Source: Massilia sp. YIM B02763
GTDB taxonomy: Bacteria; Pseudomonadota; Gammaproteobacteria; Burkholderiales; Burkholderiaceae_D
Assembly: GCF_030412015.1 (NCBI RefSeq)
Contig: NZ_JASNRD010000009.1
Location: 1 to 64,000 of the forward strand
Length of the DNA: 64,000 nt
Direction: 5' to 3'
Shown here: positions 19,459 to 31,428 of the stretch, one piece after another
Position numbering within the stretch: position 1 is the first letter of the stretch
How the letters are laid out: every line of letters starts with the position of its first letter
The notes under the pieces: model-generated
The model's database searches: none
Told to the model about the DNA's origin: nothing
The model's input: the letters and a program-made list of their open reading frames with translations, nothing else
Translations under genes and position numbers: made by a program

Positions 19459-20053
19459 GGTCTCTACCTTTGTAAAGTGAGGCGCACACGGACCATCATA
19501 CTGCATTCGGTCCCGAGTGCGGGTGGCCGTTAATCCAGATCAAGAAACGCGCGTTACATCTTGCGTTCCTTGTGGAATTTGCTAGTGGAATAAGGTTCCC
19601 TGTTTCGAAACCAGTAGCAAAATCATAACGGCAACTCGAAAACCATGCCAACACAAACGGGCGGCTTCCTGACTCGCCATCGATACGGCATGGTAGGACA
19701 GGCCCATGGCCCGTTCCAGTAAAAATCCTTTGATGGCGTAAACGCCCCTATACGCTGGCATCCTGGCGATGTCCGTCTCAGAACGTCCAACGATAATTTT
19801 CCTCCTTGAATACAGCTCCATACATTATTCGAGACAGCGACCATGTGGCGTGATTCATCGGAAACCACGTTTCCGCATTATTCATAATTCAATGGTACAT
19901 ACCCATCTGAAATAATTATGTTGTATGTTTTCCACTCGGCATCTTTTTGGTTGTTCCACATCAATACGCCTCCTAGAATCCTTTGGATGACGACCTGCAG
20001 GTTACTGCGGGCCGTAACCAGCATTTCCATTTCCATTCCCCGTAACGTGTCTG
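19459..20053. other. Intergenic region without a supported gene
   Basis: About 600 bp, clearly less GC-rich than its neighbours. Short frames on the minus strand (19582-19821 and 19878-20075) have no recognisable domain, ribosome site or neighbour logic, and I do not call them. The region should hold the promoters of puuD (leftward) and the chemoreceptor (rightward), and could be a decayed gene or acquired remnant. Confidence 0.5.
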
Positions 20054-20077
20054 CGTTGGCATCCCGGGATGCCAACG
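20054..20077. promoter_or_regulatory. Perfect 24-bp palindrome upstream of the chemoreceptor gene
   Basis: Half-site CGTTGGCATCCC followed directly by its reverse complement, ending 46 nt before the chemoreceptor ATG. It has no loop and no T-run, so an operator for a dimeric regulator is as likely as an mRNA hairpin. Confidence 0.6.
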
Positions 20078-20123
20078 TGGGGAACCGGTGCTCGCTTTCA
20101 TTTTTACATCAGAAGGAACGAAC

Positions 20124-21800
20124 ATGAAGTTACGCAGCATGAAGATCGGTCAGCGCCTGGCCCTGGGGTTCGGCGTGGTGCTGGCCCTGCTGTTGCTGGT
20201 TGCGTTCACCGGTTTCAAGAACATGAGCCGGCTTAACGATCTGACCGACAAGATCGTCAACGACAGCAACGCCAAGACCGAGGCCGCCAACGGGATGCGC
20301 GATGCGCAGCGCCGCATCTCCGTCACCGTACGGGATCTCATCCTGACTACCGACGAAGATGGCATGGCCGCGCTGGCCAAGACGCTCGACGGCGCATGGG
20401 ACGACTACGGTCGCTGGCGCAAACGGTCGGAAGAGCTGACCACGAACCCCGAGCAGCGGGCCTTGCTGGCCAAGGTCAAGGAAGCGCGCGAGAAAGCCAT
20501 GCCGATCGTCTCGAACATCGTGACGCTGGCGCGCGCCAACAGGAACGACGAAGCCATCGCGCTGCTGAAGCGGGATGCGGTACCGGCGGCGAAGGCCTGG
20601 CAGGAAGCGCTCAACACGATGCTGGACGACCAGGCGGCGCGCAACGAAACGGAACAGACCAGGGGCAAGGCCGACTACGAGCAGGCGCGCGTGGTGCTGG
20701 CCGTGGTATCGGTGCTGGCCACGCTGGTGGCCGTCGCCGTTGCCTGGTTCATCACCCGCTCGATCACGGCGCCGATGCGCCGCGCCGTCGACATTGCCCG
20801 CACCGTCGCGGGCGGCGATCTCACCAGCCGCATCGAGGTCGACAGCACCGACGAGACGGGCGAGCTGCTGGCCGCGCTGAAGGAGATGAACGGTTCGCTG
20901 CAGACCATCGTGGGCCGCGTGCGCAGCGGCACCGGCACCCTCGTCACCGCCTCCGGCGAGATCGCCAGCGGCAACCTGGACCTGTCCAGCCGCACCGAGC
21001 AGCAGGCCAGCGCCCTGGAAGAAACGGCCTCGTCGATGGAAGAATTGACGGCCACCGTCAAGCAGAACGCCGAGAATGCGCGCCAGGCGAACCAGCTGGC
21101 CAAGTCGGCCTCGGACGTGGCCAAGCGCGGCGGCGCCGTGGTGGCCGACGTCGTCACCACGATGGATTCGATCCACGAATCCGCCAGCAAGATCGTCGAC
21201 ATCATCGGCGTCATCGACGGCATCGCGTTCCAGACCAATATCCTGGCGCTGAACGCCGCCGTCGAGGCGGCCCGTGCCGGCGAACAGGGCCGCGGCTTCG
21301 CCGTGGTGGCCTCCGAGGTGCGCAACCTGGCGCAGCGCTCGGCCGCCGCCGCCAAGGAAATCAAGGCGCTGATCGGCGACTCGGTCGGCAAGGTCGACGA
21401 GGGCAGCCGCCTCGTGCAGCAGGCCGGCTCGACCATGGAAGACATCGTCACGAGCGTGCGCCGCGTCACCGACATCATGGCCGAGATCTCGTCGGCCAGC
21501 CACGAGCAGGAAGCGGGCATCGAGCAGATCAACCAGGCGATCGGCGAAATGGATTCGGTCACGCAGCAGAACGCGGCGCTGGTCGAGGAAGCGGCGGCCG
21601 CCGCGCAGTCGATGCAGGAACAGTCGAACGCGCTGGAGCAGCTGGTCAGCACGTTCAAGATCGCGGGCGGCGGTACGGCAGTTGCGGCCAAGGCCAGGCC
21701 GGCGCAGGCGGCGGCGCGTGCGGTGGCTGTCGTGGCCAAGCCGGCCAACGCGCAGCGCGCGGCGCCGGCCAGGCAAGAAGAGGAGTGGGAAACGTTCTGA
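20124..21800 (+). CDS. Methyl-accepting chemotaxis protein
   Basis: 558-residue transmembrane chemoreceptor. TM1 is about residues 9-30, then a periplasmic four-helix-bundle sensor (about 35-185), TM2 (about 190-212), HAMP (about 213-265), and a coiled-coil signalling domain with the hairpin tip [20 protein letters not shown]. The C-terminus ends in EEWETF, matching the xWxxF pentapeptide that tethers CheR and CheB, so it is probably a high-abundance, adaptation-competent receptor. The start chosen has AAGGAACGAAC before ATG. Ligand unknown. Confidence 0.94.
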   Translation: MKLRSMKIGQRLALGFGVVLALLLLVAFTGFKNMSRLNDLTDKIVNDSNAKTEAANGMRDAQRRISVTVRDLILTTDEDGMAALAKTLDGAWDDYGRWRKRSEELTTNPEQRALLAKVKEAREKAMPIVSNIVTLARANRNDEAIALLKRDAVPAAKAWQEALNTMLDDQAARNETEQTRGKADYEQARVVLAVVSVLATLVAVAVAWFITRSITAPMRRAVDIARTVAGGDLTSRIEVDSTDETGELLAALKEMNGSLQTIVGRVRSGTGTLVTASGEIASGNLDLSSRTEQQASALEETASSMEELTATVKQNAENARQANQLAKSASDVAKRGGAVVADVVTTMDSIHESASKIVDIIGVIDGIAFQTNILALNAAVEAARAGEQGRGFAVVASEVRNLAQRSAAAAKEIKALIGDSVGKVDEGSRLVQQAGSTMEDIVTSVRRVTDIMAEISSASHEQEAGIEQINQAIGEMDSVTQQNAALVEEAAAAAQSMQEQSNALEQLVSTFKIAGGGTAVAAKARPAQAAARAVAVVAKPANAQRAAPARQEEEWETF

Positions 21801-21802
21801 TC

Positions 21803-21905
21803 GTAAGGTGGACGGGTTTCCCGTCCACGCGGTGATTGGCACCGGTTGAGTTACCGAATCGGCAAGCGGTAGCGAACGCGTGGACGGCAGAGCCGCCCAC
21901 CCTAC
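21803..21905. repeat. Palindromic intergenic repeat, family A (complete)
   Basis: Left hairpin GTGGACGGG-ttt-CCCGTCCAC, right hairpin GTGGACGGC-aga-GCCGCCCAC, outer ends GTAAGGTGG and CCACCCTAC. The right end contributes the TAG stop of the leftward MazG-like gene (21902-21904). Confidence 0.85.
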
Positions 21906-22270
21906 CGGTCTTTGTATTCGTGGTACTTGCGCGCGTCGCCGCGCACCAGCTCGGCCGGGTACTTGGCCCGGTTGAGCACCATCTTTTCCTCCACGGCGGC
22001 GAACAGGTCGACGTCGAGCTTGTCGGCCAGGCGCACCAGGTAGACCAGCACGTCGGCCATCTCGTGGCGCACCTGCTCCAGCTTGCCTTCGCCCAGTTCC
22101 TCCTTGCCGCCGTCGCGCAGCCACTGGAAGTGTTCCAGGAGCTCGGCCGCTTCCACGGTCAGCGCGGCGGCGAGGTTCTTGGGCGCGTGGAACTGGTCCC
22201 AGTCGCGCTCGTCGACGAAGGCGCGCACGATGGCGCGCAATTGTTCGAGTTCGCCGCCGGGCCGGCTCAC
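21902..22270 (-). CDS. MazG-like nucleotide pyrophosphohydrolase
   Basis: 122-residue all-alpha NTP pyrophosphohydrolase. The Mg-binding glutamates are in LTVEAAELLEHFQW and the E...D pair in EMADVLVYLVRLAD. Relatives hydrolyse dCTP or damaged nucleotides. The start overlaps the stop of the upstream carbonic anhydrase gene (ATGA, 22267-22270), so both come from one transcript. The stop is part of a dispersed repeat. Confidence 0.88.
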   Translation of the reverse strand: MSRPGGELEQLRAIVRAFVDERDWDQFHAPKNLAAALTVEAAELLEHFQWLRDGGKEELGEGKLEQVRHEMADVLVYLVRLADKLDVDLFAAVEEKMVLNRAKYPAELVRGDARKYHEYKDR

Positions 22271-22947
22271 TTGTGGCTCCCGCCCGATTCCCGGTAGCGC
22301 GCCAGGATCAGGTCCAGCTTCGGCTGGATCTCGTCATAGCTGCTGACGGTGATGCCCAGGTCGCGCAGCAGGCCGTCGTGCACGCCGTAGACCCAGCTGT
22401 GGATGGTCAGGTCCTGGCCCCGTTCCCAGGCGTCGCGCACGACGGTGGTCTGGGCGATGTTGATGACCTGCTCGGCCACGTTCAGTTCGACCAGGCGGTC
22501 GGCGGCGGCCTTGCCGGCCACGGCGCCGAGGTATTTCTCGTGCTTGTCGCGCACGTCGCGCACGTGGCCGAGCCAGTTGTCGGCCAGGCCCACGCGGGTG
22601 TTGTTCAGCGCCGCGCCCACGCCCGAGCAGCCGTAGTGGCCGCACAGGATGATGTGCTTGACCTTCAGCACGTCGACGGCGAACTGCAGCACGGTCAGCG
22701 CGTTCAGGTCCGAATGCGAGACCACATTGGCGATGTTACGGTGCACGAACAGCTCGCCCGGCGCCATGCCCAGCAGTTCGTTGGCAGGCACGCGGCTATC
22801 CGAGCAGCCGATCCACAGGTATTCCGGGGCCTGTTGCGAGGCGAGGTCCTTGAAGAAGCCGGGGTCTTGTTCGACCATCGTCGCGGCCCATTGGCGGTTG
22901 CGTTCGAACAGGTCGGCGGCCGTCAGGCCGGTGGGGGTTTTTGCCAT
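22267..22947 (-). CDS. Beta-class carbonic anhydrase
   Basis: 226-residue zinc enzyme interconverting CO2 and bicarbonate. Zinc ligands Cys48 (IGCSDSRVP, with the Asp50/Arg52 dyad), His104 and Cys107 (CGHYGCSGV) are present. The start has GAGGAG six bases upstream; an in-frame ATG at 23001 would add 18 residues and is less likely. Similar to the Can type of E. coli. Confidence 0.95.
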   Translation of the reverse strand: MAKTPTGLTAADLFERNRQWAATMVEQDPGFFKDLASQQAPEYLWIGCSDSRVPANELLGMAPGELFVHRNIANVVSHSDLNALTVLQFAVDVLKVKHIILCGHYGCSGVGAALNNTRVGLADNWLGHVRDVRDKHEKYLGAVAGKAAADRLVELNVAEQVINIAQTTVVRDAWERGQDLTIHSWVYGVHDGLLRDLGITVSSYDEIQPKLDLILARYRESGGSHK

Positions 22948-23045
22948 GTGAACTCCTCTCTTTGTTGCAGATACTTGCCTGACTGGCCATACGCCAGTCA
23001 AAAAAAACCGCCGAAGGCTTGCACCGTTCAGCGGTCCGGGACTTC

Positions 23046-24170
23046 TTACTCGAAGAAGTCCTTCACTTTATCCATCCAGCCCTTGCTCTGCGGGCTGTGC
23101 TTCGCGCCGCCGTCGTTGGTCAGGCGCTCGAACTCCTTGAGCAGGTCCTTCTGCTTGTCCGTCAGCTTGACGGGGGTCTCGACCACGACGTGGCAGAACA
23201 GGTCGCCCGCATAGCCGGAACGCACGCCCTTGATGCCCTTGCCTTTGAGGCGGAAGGTCTTGCCGGTCTGGGTGCCTTCGGGGATGGTAAAGGACACTTT
23301 GCCGCCCAGCGTGGGCACCTCGATCTCGCCGCCCAGGGCAGCCTTGCTGAAGGAGATCGGCATCTCGCAGTGCAGGTCGTCGCCTTCGCGCTGGAACACG
23401 GGGTGCGGCTTGATGTGGATCTCGACGTACAGGTCGCCCGGAGGACCGCCGTTGGTGCCCGGCTCGCCGTTGCCCGAGGAGCGGATGCGCATGCCGTTGT
23501 CGATGCCGGCCGGGATCTTGACCTCGAGCGTCTTGTTGCGCTTGATGCGTCCGGCGCCGCCGCAGGCCGCGCACGGTTCCGGAATGATCTTGCCGCTGCC
23601 GTGGCACTTCGGGCAGGTCTGCTGGATCGAGAAGAAGCCCTGCTGCATGCGCACCTGGCCGTGGCCATGGCAGGTCGAGCAGGTGACGGGCGAGGTGCCC
23701 GGCTTGGCGCCACTGCCGTGGCAGGTGTCGCACTTGTCCCAGCTCGGCACGCGGATCGTGGTGTCGAAGCCGCCGGCCGCCTGTTCCAGCGTGATCTCGA
23801 GGTTGTAGCGCAGGTCGGCGCCGCGGTACACCTGGGGACCGCCACCGCCGCCACGACGGCCGCCGCCGAAGATGTCGCCAAAGATGTCGCTGAAGGCATC
23901 GCCGAAACCGCCGGCGCCGAAGCCGCCGCCCATGCCGCTGTTCGGATCGACGCCGGCATGACCGTAGCGGTCGTATGCCTCGCGTTTCTCCGGATTGGTC
24001 AGCATCTCATAGGCTTCCTTGACCTCCTTGAACTTCTCTTCCGCTTCCTTGTTGTCGGGGTTGCGGTCCGGGTGGTATTTCATCGCAAGCTTGCGATAGG
24101 CCTTCTTGATGTCTTCTTCCGAAGCACCTTTCGCGACCCCGAGGATCTCGTAAAAATCACGCTTTGCCAT
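23046..24170 (-). CDS. dnaJ: Chaperone protein DnaJ
   Basis: 374-residue type I Hsp40, co-chaperone that stimulates DnaK ATPase and delivers substrates. J-domain 1-70 with HPD ([10 protein letters not shown]), a G/F-rich linker (about 75-115), four CxxCxGxG zinc repeats ([32 protein letters not shown]) and the C-terminal substrate domains. It follows dnaK after 267 nt that include a terminator, so it may have its own promoter. Confidence 0.98.
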   Translation of the reverse strand: MAKRDFYEILGVAKGASEEDIKKAYRKLAMKYHPDRNPDNKEAEEKFKEVKEAYEMLTNPEKREAYDRYGHAGVDPNSGMGGGFGAGGFGDAFSDIFGDIFGGGRRGGGGGPQVYRGADLRYNLEITLEQAAGGFDTTIRVPSWDKCDTCHGSGAKPGTSPVTCSTCHGHGQVRMQQGFFSIQQTCPKCHGSGKIIPEPCAACGGAGRIKRNKTLEVKIPAGIDNGMRIRSSGNGEPGTNGGPPGDLYVEIHIKPHPVFQREGDDLHCEMPISFSKAALGGEIEVPTLGGKVSFTIPEGTQTGKTFRLKGKGIKGVRSGYAGDLFCHVVVETPVKLTDKQKDLLKEFERLTNDGGAKHSPQSKGWMDKVKDFFE

Positions 24171-24349
24171 TTGGCGGCACCTTGCTGTTATCTACTGTAC
24201 TGGCGAACTGTGAAAAGCCCCGGCAACCTTGCGCGCGGCGTCGTCCCGACCGGGATCTGCAGTCCAAAACACTCGAGTATACCGCGAGCATGGCGGGCTT
24301 GCTGCGATCCGGCTGGAAATACAACGCGCTGGGATGAAGGGGATCTTTA

Positions 24350-24391
24350 CAAAAAAACCGAGCCGGGCACCTGGCGGTTGCATCGGCTCGG
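24350..24391 (-). terminator. Rho-independent terminator after dnaK
   Basis: On the minus strand, stem CCGAGCCG...CGGCTCGG (24358-24365 with 24384-24391) followed by a run of seven T. A second 10-bp hairpin (CGAAAGCCGC and its complement, 24404-24427) lies directly after the dnaK stop. Confidence 0.8.
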
Positions 24392-24437
24392 CGGGTTCGG
24401 CAACGAAAGCCGCGCGGGCGGCTTTCGCTCGACGATA

Positions 24438-26384
<1,947 letters not shown>

Positions 26385-26428
26385 AATATTTTTTCCTTTT
26401 TAGTACTTCAGTTTTCCAGATGTGCCGA

Positions 26429-26456
26429 ATATTGGGAAATACCGCTTGCTTTCAAG
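26429..26456 (-). promoter_or_regulatory. Sigma-32 heat-shock promoter of dnaK
   Basis: Minus strand: -35 CTTGAAA (26450-26456), 13-nt spacer, -10 CCCAATAT (26429-26436). This matches the RpoH consensus CTTGAAA-N13-CCCCATNT with one mismatch. Confidence 0.85.
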
Positions 26457-26481
26457 AGCTTGAAGAAGCTTCAACGCAACA

Positions 26482-27030
26482 TTATTTCGGGGCGGCGGCG
26501 GTCACGATGGCCGGACGCAGCAGGCGGTCGGCGATCATATAGCCCTTCTGCAGCACGGCCACCACGGTATTCGCTTCCTGGTCCGCCGGCACGACGGCCA
26601 CGGCCTGGTGCTTGTTCGGGTCGAGCTTGTCGCCGGCCTGCGGCATCACCTCGACCAGGCGATTCTTCTCGAAGGCGGCGGTCAACTGCTTGAGGGTCAT
26701 CTCGACGCCTTCCTTGATCGACTCGACCGTCGGCGCCTCGACCTTCAAGGCCATCTCCAGGCTGTCGCGCACCGGCACCATGGCCTCGGCAAAGCTCTCG
26801 ATCGCGAACTTGTGGGCCTTGGCGACATCTTCCTGGGCGCGGCGGCGGACGTTGTCGGCCTCGGCCTTGGCGCGCATGAAGGCGTCGTGCATCTCGGCCA
26901 GCTTGGCTTCGGTAGCGCTCAGCTGTTCTTCGAGACCGGATCCGGCCGGCGCCGCGGTCTGCTGTTCGGCCGCGGGCGCGGCGTCACCTTCGGGCTGCTT
27001 CGCCACTTCTTGGTTTTCTTGGTCTTGCAT
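26482..27030 (-). CDS. grpE: Nucleotide exchange factor GrpE
   Basis: 182 residues from the ATG preceded by CAGGAG (27030). Acidic low-complexity N-terminus (to about residue 45), long coiled coil (about 50-105), then the beta-wing domain ending in [18 protein letters not shown]. It releases ADP from DnaK. First gene of grpE-dnaK-dnaJ on the minus strand. Confidence 0.97.
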   Translation of the reverse strand: MQDQENQEVAKQPEGDAAPAAEQQTAAPAGSGLEEQLSATEAKLAEMHDAFMRAKAEADNVRRRAQEDVAKAHKFAIESFAEAMVPVRDSLEMALKVEAPTVESIKEGVEMTLKQLTAAFEKNRLVEVMPQAGDKLDPNKHQAVAVVPADQEANTVVAVLQKGYMIADRLLRPAIVTAAAPK

Positions 27031-27098
27031 CGAAAAAACTCCTGGAATCAAGGACTTGGCTGATGGATTGACGAATGATCTTCGTCGTACAGGCCCGC

Positions 27099-27126
27099 AT
27101 ATGGGGCGATCTCCTACATTTTCAAG
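27099..27126 (-). promoter_or_regulatory. Sigma-32 heat-shock promoter of grpE
   Basis: Minus strand: -35 CTTGAAA (27120-27126), 13-nt spacer, -10 CCCCATAT (27099-27106), an exact match to the RpoH consensus, 69 nt before the grpE start. Confidence 0.92.
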
Positions 27127-27271
27127 GGGAATTGCACCCTTGGCATGTCGGGGGTGTCATCTTTTGTTACAAGATTTACCAACCCGCAGGCCCTGTCATC
27201 GGCACGGCATGTCAACATGTTTCCTATAAGACATCCAGCGCGCATGCGCCGACCTCCGATAGGGAACCATC

Positions 27272-27379
27272 ATGAAACTGCATCTGATCAGTGGCGCCGT
27301 GGTGGCTTACACCCTGCTGACGCTGCTCGCGATCTGCCTGGCCGAGCTCAATCCGGCGCCACAAAACGTGCCATTCTAG
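27272..27379 (+). CDS. Small predicted membrane protein, 35 aa
   Basis: Short frame MKLHLISGAVVAYTLLTLLA... to NVPF, with an AGGGAA ribosome site 6 nt before the ATG. A single hydrophobic helix (about residues 5-24) is followed by a short polar, Pro-containing tail. I do not recognise a family. It lies alone between the divergent grpE promoter and the convergent hemH, and ends before a hairpin at 27471. Ribosome site, spacing and composition favour a real gene, but there is no homology support. Confidence 0.5.
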   Translation: MKLHLISGAVVAYTLLTLLAICLAELNPAPQNVPF

Positions 27380-27413
27380 CAGCTTGATTGGGAATGTCTC
27401 TCGTTCACGCCAT

Positions 27414-27434
27414 GGTGGGCATCGCATGCCCGCC
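27414..27434. repeat. Palindromic intergenic repeat, family A-like half element
   Basis: GGTGGGCATCGCATGCCCGCC, close to the half element at 34703-34727. Confidence 0.5.
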
Positions 27435-27470
27435 GGCCTGCCGACACCGTTGAAGAATGCGTCGTGCGGA

Positions 27471-27496
27471 GTAAATCGGGCACTGGCCCGATTTAC
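27471..27496. terminator. Hairpin between the small protein gene and hemH
   Basis: Perfect 11-bp stem GTAAATCGGGC, loop ACTG, complement, 17 nt beyond the hemH stop. Likely terminator for one or both convergent genes; T-run absent. Confidence 0.6.
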
Positions 27497-27513
27497 CTGC
27501 CCACGCCTGGCGC

Positions 27514-28635
27514 CTACGAGACAGGCGCTTGCTCCGCGCCGAGGGAAATGGCGTACTCGTGCCCGACCTGGGCATCGCGCTTGCGCGCTGCCTGCTGCAC
27601 GGGCGTGAGCATGGTCGGCCAGCCGATCAGGTGCTGCTCGGCGACTTCCGCCAGGCCCGCGATCCAGTCCGGGCTGTCGTTCAGGCAGGGGATATAGTGG
27701 TATTCCTGGCCGCCGTTCGATTCGAAATCGTGGCGGACTTCCATATTGATCTCTTCCAGCGTCTCCAGGCAGTCGCTGGTGAAGCCCGGGCACATGACGT
27801 CGATGCGGCGCACGCCGCGCTGCGCCAGCTGCTGCACGGTCGGCGCCGTGTACGGCTGCAGCCATTCCGCCTTGCCGAAGCGCGACTGGAACGTGACCAG
27901 GTATTCGTCCGCGCCCAGGCCCAGGCGGGTGGCCAGCAGGCGCGCCGTCTTGTGGCATTCGCAGTGGTAGGGATCGCCCAGCTCCAGCGTGCGCTTGGGC
28001 ACGCCGTGGAAGCTCATCACCAGCTTGTCGCCGCGGCCGTGCGCTTCCCAATAGGCCTCCACCCGGCGCGCCAGCGCCTCGATATAGCCTTCGTGGTCGT
28101 GGTAGTTGCGCACCAGGCGCAGCTCCGGAACGTTGCGTACGTCCTTGTAGTGGGCGAACACGGCATCCCAGACCGAGGCCGTGGTGGTGCCGGAGTACTG
28201 CGGGTAGGCCGGCAGCACGACGATGCGATCGACGCCGCGCGCCTTCAGGCCGTCGAGCACGTCCGGCAGCGATGGGGAACCGTAGCGCATCGCCATGACG
28301 ACCTCGACGTCCTGGTGGCCGCGCTCGGCCAGCAGCTTCTGCAGCTGCACCGCCTGGCGCTCCGTGTACACCTTCAGGGGCGAACCTTCGCGCATCCAGA
28401 TCGTCTGGTACTTCTTGGCCGACGCGCCGGAGCGGAACGGCAGGATCGCCAGGTTCAGGATCAGGCTCCACACGGCGCGCGGGATCTCGACCACGCGCGG
28501 GTCGGACAGGAATTGCCTCAGGTAGCGCCGCACCGCAGGACGGGTCGGGGCGTCGGGCGTGCCGAGGTTGACGAGCACGATGGCACTGCGGGACACTGTG
28601 CCGTGCTGGTGGGGCGGTTCTTTGCGGTAGGCCAT
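27514..28635 (-). CDS. hemH: Ferrochelatase
   Basis: 373-residue enzyme that inserts Fe2+ into protoporphyrin IX, the last step of protoheme synthesis. Family features: [12 protein letters not shown] at the N-terminus, [14 protein letters not shown], the catalytic His in [10 protein letters not shown], and [15 protein letters not shown]. Start [12 protein letters not shown]. It lies 120 nt after recN on the same strand. Confidence 0.97.
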   Translation of the reverse strand: MAYRKEPPHQHGTVSRSAIVLVNLGTPDAPTRPAVRRYLRQFLSDPRVVEIPRAVWSLILNLAILPFRSGASAKKYQTIWMREGSPLKVYTERQAVQLQKLLAERGHQDVEVVMAMRYGSPSLPDVLDGLKARGVDRIVVLPAYPQYSGTTTASVWDAVFAHYKDVRNVPELRLVRNYHDHEGYIEALARRVEAYWEAHGRGDKLVMSFHGVPKRTLELGDPYHCECHKTARLLATRLGLGADEYLVTFQSRFGKAEWLQPYTAPTVQQLAQRGVRRIDVMCPGFTSDCLETLEEINMEVRHDFESNGGQEYHYIPCLNDSPDWIAGLAEVAEQHLIGWPTMLTPVQQAARKRDAQVGHEYAISLGAEQAPVS

Positions 28636-28755
28636 GGGAGCGTGGATGATTATTTGGCGCCATTATAGATTGGCGCCGTATTGATGCCGAGTTGATATTA
28701 CTGATCGGTCCGATAGGGCCGGCACGCGACGGCGTACCGGCAGTCATCGCGCCGC

Positions 28756-30420
28756 TCAGGACGCCAGCAGCTCGCGCGCGTGCTTGCGCGTGGTCTCGGT
28801 GATCTCGATGCCGCCCAACATGCGCGCCACCTCTTCCACCCGCGCCTTGTTGTCCAGCACGTCGATGCGCGACACGGTCTTGCCGTATTCGGTCGTGCCC
28901 TTGGCCACCTGGAAGTGCTGGTTGGCCTGGCTCGCCACCTGCGGCAGGTGGGTCACGCACAGCACTTGCCGGCTCTGGCCCAGGCGCTTGAGCAGGCGGC
29001 CGACGACTTCCGCCACGCCGCCGCCGATGCCCGTGTCGACCTCGTCGAAGATCAGCGTGGGCACCGTCGTCGCGTGCGCCGTGATCACGGCGATCGCCAG
29101 CGAGATGCGCGCCAGTTCGCCGCCCGACGCCACCTTGGCCAGCGGCCGCGCGACGACGCCGGCGTGGCCGGCCACCATGAACTCGACCTGCTCCAGGCCG
29201 TAGCTGGCCGGCTCGCACGGGTTGAGCGCGACCTCGAAGCGGCCGCCGCTCATCGACAGTTCCTGCATCGCTTCCGACACCTGCGAGGACAGGCGCTGGG
29301 CCATGGCGGCGCGGGTGGCGGAGAGCTTGCGCGCCGCTTCCATGTAGACGCCCCTGGCCTTGTCTTCCTGGCGCTTCAGGCCCTCGACGTCGCTGGCGTC
29401 GGCCAGCTGCTGCAGCTTGGCCTTCAGCGTCGCGTGCTCGTCCGGCAGTTCCTCGGGCGTGACGCGGAACTTGCGCGCCGTGCCGTGGATGGCATCGAGG
29501 CGGGCGTCGACCTGGGACAGGCGCTCCGGATCGAGCTCGATCTTGTCGACGTAGTTGTTCAGCGCGTACACCGCTTCCTGCAGCTGGATGCGCGCCGGCT
29601 CCATGCAGTCGAGCACGGCCTGCAGGCCGGCATCGACGTCGGCCAGCTTGGCCAGCTTCTGGTTCAGCGAGGACAGCTGCGACAGGATGGGCTGCTCCGC
29701 TTCCGACAGCGCATTCAGCGCTTCCTGCGCGCCCTCGATCAGGCTGGCCGCATGCGACAGGCGGCTGTGTTCGTTGGTGACCTCGGCCCACTCGCCCGGC
29801 TTGACGGCCAGCTTGTCGAGCTCGCCGACCTGCCATTCGAGGCGCTCGCGTTCCAGCAGCACGTTCCTGGCATTGGTCTCGTATTCCTCGCGCTGGCGCG
29901 CCAGCGCCTTCCACGATTTGTACGTGGTCGCGACCTCGCGCACCTGTTCGGCGGCGTCCGGGTCGCGCACGGCGACCTGGTTGTCGAGCAGCGCGCGCTG
30001 GGCATCTCCCTTGAGCAGCGACTGGTGCGCGTGCTGGCCGTGGATGTCGACCAGCAGCTCGCCCAGTTCGCGCAGCTGGCTCGCGGTGGCGGCGCTGCCG
30101 TTGATGTAGGCCTTGGAGCGGCCGGCATTGTCGATCACCCGGCGCAGCAGCGCCCCGCCCTCTTCCGACGAGAATTCGTTCTGGTCCAGCCAGCTGCTTG
30201 CCGCCGGTGTCAGCGCGAACTCGGCGCTGATGTCGGCCTTGAGCGCGCCTTCGCGCACCATGCTGGCGTCGCCGCGGCCGCCCAGCGCGAGCTGGAGCGC
30301 ATCGATCAGGATCGACTTGCCGGCGCCGGTCTCCCCGGTGAATACCGTGAAGCCGTTCGAGAACTCGAGCTCGATCGTGTCGACGATGACGAAGTCGCGG
30401 ATGGTCAGTGTGCGCAACAT
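28756..30420 (-). CDS. recN: DNA repair protein RecN
   Basis: 554-residue SMC-like ATPase of double-strand break repair. Walker A GETGAGKSILIDALQLALGG at the N-terminus, two coiled-coil arms in the middle (about 155-370), and signature, Walker B and D-loop in the last 170 residues (VASGGELARISLA, LIFDEVDTGIGG). It lies 46 nt after nadK and is probably co-transcribed from the promoter at 31429-31457 that carries a LexA box. That fits RecN as a classic SOS gene. Confidence 0.97.
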   Translation of the reverse strand: MLRTLTIRDFVIVDTIELEFSNGFTVFTGETGAGKSILIDALQLALGGRGDASMVREGALKADISAEFALTPAASSWLDQNEFSSEEGGALLRRVIDNAGRSKAYINGSAATASQLRELGELLVDIHGQHAHQSLLKGDAQRALLDNQVAVRDPDAAEQVREVATTYKSWKALARQREEYETNARNVLLERERLEWQVGELDKLAVKPGEWAEVTNEHSRLSHAASLIEGAQEALNALSEAEQPILSQLSSLNQKLAKLADVDAGLQAVLDCMEPARIQLQEAVYALNNYVDKIELDPERLSQVDARLDAIHGTARKFRVTPEELPDEHATLKAKLQQLADASDVEGLKRQEDKARGVYMEAARKLSATRAAMAQRLSSQVSEAMQELSMSGGRFEVALNPCEPASYGLEQVEFMVAGHAGVVARPLAKVASGGELARISLAIAVITAHATTVPTLIFDEVDTGIGGGVAEVVGRLLKRLGQSRQVLCVTHLPQVASQANQHFQVAKGTTEYGKTVSRIDVLDNKARVEEVARMLGGIEITETTRKHARELLAS

Positions 30421-30466
30421 GAAGAAAGGGGTCTCCTGGTGGATGGCCTGCGGTTACCTGGTGCGG

Positions 30467-31369
30467 TTACCTTGGTTTGTCGCCGCTGGACGGATATTCG
30501 TTCCAGTGCAGCTTTTCGCGCAGGGTATGGTAGTAGCTCCACCCTTCCGGATGCAGGAAGGTGATGGTGTCGGGCGAACGCGAAATGACGATCTCGTCGC
30601 CGTGCTGCAGGCTCGTGAAGGTCTGCATGTCGAAGTTCACGCTGATGTCGCGGCCATTGACGATCTCGACCACGATCTCGCTGTTGTCCGGTACCACGAT
30701 CGGGCGGTTCGACAGCGCGTGCGGCGCGATCGGCACCAGCACGATGCCGGCCAGCGTCGGGTGCAGCAGCGGGCCGCCGGCCGACAGCGCGTACGCCGTG
30801 GAGCCGGTGGGCGTGGAGACGATCAGGCCGTCCGACCGCTGGTTGTACATGAACTGGCCGTCGACCGTGACCTTCAGCTCGGCCATGCCAGCGCCCGTGC
30901 CGCGCGCCACCACGACGTCGTTCACGGCGACGGAACAGTGGATCTCGGCGCCGCCGCGCATGACGCGCGCTTCCAGCAGCGTGCGCTCCTCGGCGCGCGC
31001 CTTGCCGCTCAGGATCTCGCCCAGCGCCGGCAGCATGCGGTCGATCGGGATGTCGGTGATGAAGCCCAGCCGGCCCGAGTTGATGCCGATGAGCGACAGC
31101 TTGAAGCGCGCCAGCTGGCGCGCGATGCCCAGCATGGTACCGTCGCCGCCGACCACGATGGCGGTGGCGCAGTGCTCGCCGATCTCGCCCACCGTCATCG
31201 CATCGACGCCGGACACGGCCACGTGCGAGGCCGTTTCCTGCTCGAACACGACGCGGTAGCCGCGGCCGCGCAGGAAGTCGACGATGGCCTTGACGGGCTC
31301 GTCGATCCCGGCCGTGTTGTGCCGCACGACCAGCGCGATGGTTTGTTGCGGTTCAGGCGTCACGGACAT
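30467..31369 (-). CDS. nadK: NAD kinase
   Basis: 300-residue kinase that makes NADP from NAD. Signature [11 protein letters not shown] (about residues 73-83), [10 protein letters not shown], and [16 protein letters not shown]. First gene of the nadK-recN operon. In many betaproteobacteria hrcA lies beside nadK; here the next gene is a DUF3667 membrane protein. Confidence 0.96.
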   Translation of the reverse strand: MSVTPEPQQTIALVVRHNTAGIDEPVKAIVDFLRGRGYRVVFEQETASHVAVSGVDAMTVGEIGEHCATAIVVGGDGTMLGIARQLARFKLSLIGINSGRLGFITDIPIDRMLPALGEILSGKARAEERTLLEARVMRGGAEIHCSVAVNDVVVARGTGAGMAELKVTVDGQFMYNQRSDGLIVSTPTGSTAYALSAGGPLLHPTLAGIVLVPIAPHALSNRPIVVPDNSEIVVEIVNGRDISVNFDMQTFTSLQHGDEIVISRSPDTITFLHPEGWSYYHTLREKLHWNEYPSSGDKPR

Positions 31370-31428
31370 ACGACTCTCGGCGGCGGTAATGAGGAGACAG
31401 AAGATTAACCGATTCGCTTGGCTTCTGC

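Noticed and set aside
19582..20075. Two short frames on the minus strand in the puuD-chemoreceptor gap
   Set aside because: No ribosome site, no recognisable motif and odd composition; kept only as a note in the intergenic entry.
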